Assembly (NCBI GenBank): GCA_031772625.1 | Contig: CM062811.1 | Coordinates: 644,938,820 to 645,002,819, forward strand | Reading direction: 5' to 3' | Length of the DNA: 64,000 nt | Source of the DNA: Pinus tabuliformis | Lineage: Eukaryota; Streptophyta; Pinopsida; Pinales; Pinaceae | In this document: in pieces, positions 58,086 through 64,000 of the stretch | Layout of the letters: each line of letters starts with the position of its first letter | How positions within the stretch are numbered: the first letter of the stretch is position 1 | Notes under the pieces: model-generated | What the model was told of the DNA's origin: nothing | Databases searched by the model: none | Seen by the model: only the letters and a program-made list of their open reading frames with translations | Position numbers and translations under genes: made by a program

Positions 58086-59125
58086 TGAATGGATCCTCCA
58101 ACTGCGTCTTCACAAAGCCTTGCACAGAAGAAAGGATATGACAGTCAGCGATATGACAATCTATAAAGAGAAAGAGAGGAAGTAATGAGAATATATATAA
58201 AGTTTAATACTACAGTGCATGTAGTACTAATTACTGTAAAGTAAAGTATTGTAGTGACAATAGATAAAGACAAGGGTTACAGGCTGTGAAACTCCACAAA
58301 TATTTTTGACAAAAATTATAAAGATACATACCCATAGCTCCACTCTACACAAGCATAGGGTTCTATTCAAAGATGAGGATAAAGACCTGCTTCTTGTACT
58401 GTCTTCAAAAACCTTACCAGGTGAAAATTTCCTTCAAAATTATACTGCAATTAAATTGTATGCCACAACAAATTCATCAACAATTCAGAGTTCAATTAGA
58501 AGTCATACATACATTTCAAGATTGTTAAAATATTTTAAATGCTTATTACCTGACGTTGCTCTGGGAGCTTATGTGCTAAGAGAGATGCAATCGAGAAGTC
58601 CTATACTTCCAGTTTTTTTGCATCTAGTCTTTTCAATTTGATTCCTGGTATGGCATGCAACCAAACAGGGAAACCCCTGCAAGATCGCAACACTTCAATG
58701 AGAGATAAATTTCTGACAAGTGCAGAAAAAAATACATATACTGTCCGATTTGAAATGGAACTGAAATACTTCTAGTTCAGATCGGAGAGGATATAATCCA
58801 AGATCAACAACATTTATTGGACCAAACCGGTGTTTAATGATTGCCATAAAACAAAAATCCTACCACTTCAATGTTGCAAGATGCATAATGTTCAGCACTT
58901 ACAATGTATAAAGAGAAAGAGAGGAAGTAATGAGAATATATATAAAGTCTAATATTACAGTGCATGCAGTGATTCATAAAGGCTTGCACAGAAGAAAGGA
59001 TATGACAGTCAGGGGCATAAACTACATCAAATCCAACAGTAATAATATCTCTAGCCTACAAATTCTTTCACTAATTCTAAATGATTTTCACTATGCAAAG
59101 AAAATGTGTCTCATGGAAGCTACAA
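58086..59125. repeat. Spacer with direct repeats, no supported gene
   Basis: AGAGAAAGAGAGGAAGTAATGAGAATATATATAAAGT occurs in full at about 58170-58206 and 58914-58950. GCTTGCACAGAAGAAAGGATATGACAGTCAG-type sequence is repeated near 58120 and 58981. The 111-codon frame at 58306-58641 has no recognised domain. Confidence 0.55.
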
Positions 59126-59129
59126 AAAT

Positions 59130-62055
59130 GTAGATACTAAAACTAGAAGAAGAGCCTTGGAGATTAAAAAGTAGGGCTACTTGGATGAAGAAGGGGGATG
59201 GGAACACCAAAATTTTCCATAAGGATGCAAACCATAGAAAGAACATAAAGTCTATTTGGAAGTTGGAGCTTAATGATAGAAACCTTGTATATAATCATCA
59301 CTAACTCAAAGTTGTTGCTTAATCTCACTTATCAAACCTTTTTAGTCACCCAAGATATCCCAATATTGATTGTCATAGTAAAGACCATTTGTAATTTTCC
59401 AAGATTCTTTAGTATTGAAGACACAACTAGGATCAGTAGACTAGTGTCACTTGATGAAATAAACAAGGTTCTGAAACACTTTTCCAAGGACAAGATACCT
59501 AGCCCTGATGGTTGGAATGTCAACAATTTTCTCTCCTTCTTTGATGTGATGGGGTATGATATTTGCAATATAGCGGAGGAATCTAGAAGATTACATAAAT
59601 TTTCTAGAGCTATTAATGAAACATATATAGCTCTGATATCCAAAATCTCCAAACCTAATACTTTATTTGACTTCAGACCCATCTCTATATGTAACTTTAT
59701 CTATAAGATCATCTTAAAAATTATCTCCAACAGGATCGAGCGCTTCCTTGTTGATAAGATGTCCCCCAACCAATTTGGTTTTTTTGGCTAACAAGCATAT
59801 TCACAATGCCATTGGCATCACTCAAGAAGTCCTCCATTCGATTAAATAAAAAATTATTGAAGCCTTAGTCCTTAAGATGGGCCTTAATAAGGATTTTGAG
59901 AAAGTCAACTAGACCTTTCTTCGATTAGTACTACTGCAAATTAGATTTAGACTTGAGACTACCAATTGGATTATGAGTTGTGTAACTTCCACAATTTTTT
60001 TGTTTCTTATCAATGGTTCTCCAACACACAACTTCCCTGTCTTAAGAGGACTTAGACAGGGATGCCCATTGTCTCCCTTAATATTCTTGTTGGTGACAGA
60101 AGGTCTGATCCTTATGTTGCTAAAAGAAAAACAAGAAGGGAACATTAAAGGAATTAAAATCACATGTAACCAATTCATCACCCACTTATTATTTCTGGAT
60201 GATGTTTTGTTGATGGGAGTAGGCTCTATTTTAGAATGGCAAACCTTCCAAAAAGTGATTAACAATTTTTGTTAGGCTTCTAGAATGGAGATCAGGGTCT
60301 AGAAATCATCCCCTTTTCACAATGCATCTAGTGAGGAGTTTCTCACGTCCATTCGGTCTATCTTCCTTTAAAATATGGTTGCCATGGACTTTCGTTTTAA
60401 GTACCTAGGCTTCTTCCCAAAGCTTTCGGAGCAAGAATTATTCTTGTCAAATCGGTGCTAGAAAGTATCCCCGTTTTCTGGCTGGAAATTACCAAAATTG
60501 AAAAATCAATTATAAATAACATCAGACAAAGAATCTATAGCTTCTTTTGGATAGGAAAAAGGAGTAAAGAAGGGATCATCTCACCATATGGGCCTCCCTT
60601 TCCAAACTAAAACATCTTGGAGGATGGGGTTTCAAAAATATTATTTGGTTTGGAAAAGTATTAGCCATAAAAAATTGTGGAGAGGTTTGTTTGATGGCAG
60701 TCTTTGGAGTCAAGTGATTAAAGAAAAGTATCTAATGAAACAATCGCTGGAGGACTGGATTAGAGAAAATGCAAAAAATCATAATAATAGGGGTTCCATT
60801 ATCTAGAAGGCGCATATGGATTTGTTTCCTTTTCTCTACAACTGGTTGGCATGGAAGATTAAGGATGGTAAAAAAGTGATATTAGGAAAGGACCCTTTTA
60901 CAAGAGGGAACTGTGTCTATAAGTTCTCAGTAGACCTACTTTATACTTTGAACTCCAAAGGCTTTATCTACCTAAATGATGTATCTTCTAAAGGAAAATG
61001 GTTAACATCTTCAGATTTAGAGTTGGAAGAACCTTTGGCTGAAGAGTGGAATCATTTCATTAAAGAGATGAATTTAAATGGGATATGTCTGAATGATTCA
61101 GAGGACCAACTAGCATGGAGTTGGGATAATACTATGGGTAAATTAAAAGCAAAATTGGCATATAGAGAAATAACTCACTCTGTGTTGGACCAAAATATGA
61201 ATTGGTTGTCTAAAAATATTTGGAAATGGAATATACTAAACAAAATTAAATGTTTTACCTCGTTAGTGATTCATAACAAAATTTTGGATTGGCAAAACTT
61301 ACAAAAAAGAGGATTTGTTGGTCTGAATCAATGTTGTCTCTCTAGAGACCATGAGGAATCACTTGACCACAATTTCAATAACTATCCATTAGTGATGATC
61401 TTATTCAAACCTCTTTTGTGGATTTACTTTAATACTGGATTTAAAAATTTAAACATCTTTCACTTCCTATTTTCATGGCCTCGAGAATTTGACTACTAAG
61501 GAAGATGAAAAAAATTTCAAAACTGAAAATCTGAACATTGCACACAGGATTATTTCACATTTCAAGGAATTCTCCAAATCACATTTCAAGAAAAATATAA
61601 GGGTACTTCAATTTCCCTGCTTGTTACAGGAGTATCCTTGCTTAATTTAATGGTGCACCAAAAGGAAATTCATGTGGAGGGGGAGGCATGATCAAAGTGG
61701 TAGTAGATAAAACCATTCGCTTCAAAGTTGGTCTAGGAATATTAAAGAAAAATTAAAAGCATCTTGGGTCTCTATGTTCTTAGCATTAACCAAAAATCAG
61801 ATAAAATATCAAAAATTTAGGGGATTCCAAGTGTGTAATTGACTAGTTGGCCAAAAAAGAACAATTAGAAGTTCTCAACCTAGGAGTATGGAAGAAAACA
61901 CTAAAGAAAAGAAAAAAGATTTTCAAGTTTCGAACATATTTACCTGGAATACAATATAATTGTTGATAGCTTATCCAAACAATCTCTCAAAATGGACCTG
62001 GTTTCATATATTTTAAAGAAATCCATAGATCAACCTTACAAAATTTGGACCTAAT
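59130..62055 (+). pseudogene. L1-type LINE ORF2 remnant with RNase H
   Basis: Pieces in order on the plus strand: pre-RT motif EEPWRLKSRATWMKKGDGNT (59150); RT motifs IPSPDGW and FRPISICNFIYKI (59480-59720) and QFGFF; GLRQGCPLSPLIFLLV (60045-60100); THLLFLDDVLLMGVG with the catalytic Asp pair (60180-60230); a connection region; the plant zinc-RVT domain (60816-61499, WLAWKIKDGKKVILGKDP); and RNase H with FNGAPKGNSCGGGGMI (61640) and EYNIIVDSLSKQSL (61945). This order is that of plant L1 LINEs with an RNase H. Stops and shifts near 59790, 59900, 60275-60590, 60806 and 61499 kill it. The endonuclease part is missing and no poly-A tail is clear, so it is 5' truncated. Confidence 0.88.
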
Positions 62056-62059
62056 TTTT

Positions 62060-62422
62060 TTTCAAATATCAATAAGTGTTTGGATCTCATATCTCCACAC
62101 TCTTAATTAATTTAGCTAATGATGATTGTTCAACCATATCAAATCGAAAAGTACATGATTGTTTCTCTATTGTTATCCATTTCCAATCAATGTCATTTAA
62201 TATGTATCCAGAACAAGAGACAATTCATAAGTATCCTAATATGTGTGCATAACATGAGACAATTCATAAGTCTCCTAAGTGTTTTTTTAAGCAATAAAAA
62301 AAAACATTTTATAAATGTACAAATCAACCAAAAAAAACTACATGTCGTGCTTAGAAACCTCACTGCACATTTTTTTATTCTTATATAATAACTAAAAAGT
62401 AACAATTTCTGCTAAAGAAAAA

Positions 62423-62461
<39 letters not shown>

Positions 62462-64000
62462 CTCAAAAGAAATGGGAGTAAAATTTCAATTTAAATTTAT
62501 TTTGTGAATGTTTGCTTAAGATTAATATAGCTAATTACTAAGCACTTAAGCATGGATATCCAAAAATTTCACATATTTTTTTCATAGAACCTTGAATTGA
62601 TACTTGCTTTTCTCCCCTAAAGAGCGTATAAACTATTCAAATTAATTTCATCAAAAATAAATATTAATTTAAATAAATATTTCATTCTCAAATATTATAA
62701 AAAATAATTACAAAACGAACCTACTTTGGCTTAGTGGACAAACGAGAATGCATCGCTCGTCGGTGGAAATTTCTGGAATGAAATGATTTTGAAGCAAGTC
62801 CGTGATATTAAGAGAGAACGGACCATTTTAAAACAGACTGCGAAAGACTTGCAAGATTCCCAGATGATTGAATCTGAGAAAAACCCATTTGGAACGGAAA
62901 ACAAAGAGGCGGAATTCGCGTGGAAAAATGAAAGGAAGAACTCTCGGCTGCAGTTTTATCCAAACTTGAATTGACGCTGATCTGCTGCGTAGATGAGGAG
63001 AATAAAATTTCTATAATGATATTCAAATTAATTTTTTAAACATAAAAATTAATTGGAATAAATATTTTTATATTTGTATTTTGTAATTATTTTGGGTAAA
63101 CATGTTTTGATTTTTAATTAATTTGTATTTTTTTTTAAATTATTTAAAAAGTGAATTAAAGTTTTTGTAAAATTAATTATTAAATTTATTTTTTTAGAAA
63201 TTGAAAATCAATTTTTAATTTGGTGGGTGTAATTTTACGTGTTTTAAAATGAATTTGCCACAGCTAAAAATTGTTTAAAAAATAATCTCTAATTACTAAA
63301 TCTCTTCACATTTAGTTTGGGAATAACTATTTTTTATTTAAATTTCCCTCTACAATTAATTATGTAATTTTTTTCTATAACTAAAATTTATTTTCCTTTT
63401 CTTATAATTTGTTATAAAATTTATTTTCCTTTTCTTATAACTTATAGTCATTTCTTGCTTGTTTTTTATTAATTGTTGTGTTTTTTTAATAACAATGTTT
63501 TTTTACCTTTTTTCCACTAATATATTTTATTAATCATAATATTTTTTTAATAGTTTAATTATTTAATTGTTGTTGACCTTTTTTTCATAAAAATATGTTA
63601 TCATGTACCAATTCAAAAGGACATGTTTTAATTGACTTTAATTGGGTACCTTGAAAAAAGAATGTTTGAACTATTTCAACAAGCCATCAATTCTACTCAA
63701 ACAATAATCTTCAAATGTTCCCAACAGATTATCTAACTATTTCAGAAGAACAACATTTGAATGTCCCTAACGACAACCCAAATAAGCAATTCAGTCAACT
63801 CAAAAAGGAAATATTCAATGTCCCCAACAACTACTTCAAAATAAGAACATTTGAATGTATGCCATGTTTCCAACTTGAAAGATTGACATATCTCCATTGG
63901 GCCTTTTTCAACAATGCCACTTCTAAGGATATGGCCGTGGGGCCCTTTCAAAAGATTTCACCGAGACTTTTTCAAGCATGTGCTTGATGTAATAAACTAG
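62060..64000. other. AT-rich spacer, no supported gene
   Basis: A (TA)n tract lies at 62428-62460. A less AT-rich piece at 62720-62985 has a 63-codon frame of Lys/Glu-rich composition that I do not recognise. At 63700-63900 the phrase AATGT(C/T)CC(C/T)AAC recurs three to four times, so nearby frames are repeat-derived. Confidence 0.5.

Noticed and set aside
58306-58641. 111-codon frame as a gene
   Set aside because: No domain, and it lies between direct repeats in decayed sequence.
62725-62785. tRNA-like box A (TGGCTTAGTGGA)
   Set aside because: No acceptable box B or acceptor pairing follows.

Overview
This window is nuclear DNA from a plant with a large, repeat-rich genome. The evidence is a Caulimoviridae-type endogenous virus, a plant Ty3/gypsy element with a tRNA-iMet primer site, a plant L1-type LINE with an RNase H tail, a Helitron Rep/helicase, and fragments of F-box, NLR-type leucine-rich repeat and acyl-activating-enzyme genes. 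A gymnosperm fits best, from long AT-rich spacers, old decayed elements and the style of the LRR fragment. That is an inference and a fern cannot be excluded. I see no intact host gene, no rRNA, no CRISPR and no bacterial-type features.

Layout. 1-9.4 kb: AT-rich sequence with short tandem duplications, an array of about four ~520-bp units (3.9-5.8 kb) and degenerate AAACCC- and GACCATGG-type repeats (8.2-9.4 kb). 9.8-18.9 kb: a heavily mutated Helitron Rep/PIF1 helicase on the minus strand. It appears to be split by a ~2.7-kb foldback structure (16.0-18.7 kb) whose apex is a short GC-rich palindrome. 19.7-20.8 kb: minus-strand F-box pseudogene. 23.6-32.0 kb: a nearly complete endogenous caulimovirid, plus strand. 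In order it has a 243-bp terminal repeat, a tRNA-iMet primer site, a movement protein ORF, a coiled-coil/coat region, protease-RT-RNase H, an unrecognised ORF, a promoter region, and the terminal repeat again. 32.6-36.9 kb: a small minus-strand LTR element that encodes only a zinc-knuckle (gag-like) protein. 35.1-40.3 kb: dispersed duplicated segments, one carrying a six-unit 66-bp minisatellite. 41.3 kb: LRR fragment. 43.7-46.6 kb: AT-rich spacer with tandem duplications. 46.6-57.0 kb: a complete 10.45-kb Ty3/gypsy element on the minus strand with 2.78-kb LTRs and a perfect 5-bp target duplication. 57.1-58.1 kb: acyl-activating-enzyme pseudogene with an internal tandem duplication. 59.1-62.0 kb: decayed L1-type LINE. 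62-64 kb: AT-rich sequence.

The mobile elements are independent insertions and do not form a pathway. Each polyprotein carries in-frame stops or frameshifts. In the Ty3/gypsy and gag-only elements several stops are TAG or TGA at positions where one C-to-T change would produce them, as expected of methylated, silenced copies. The most unusual items are the exact placement of the caulimovirid terminal repeat at its primer site, the unknown ORF behind its RNase H, the foldback with a GC-rich core, a candidate 78-nt intron in the Ty3 pol gene, and the gag-only LTR element.
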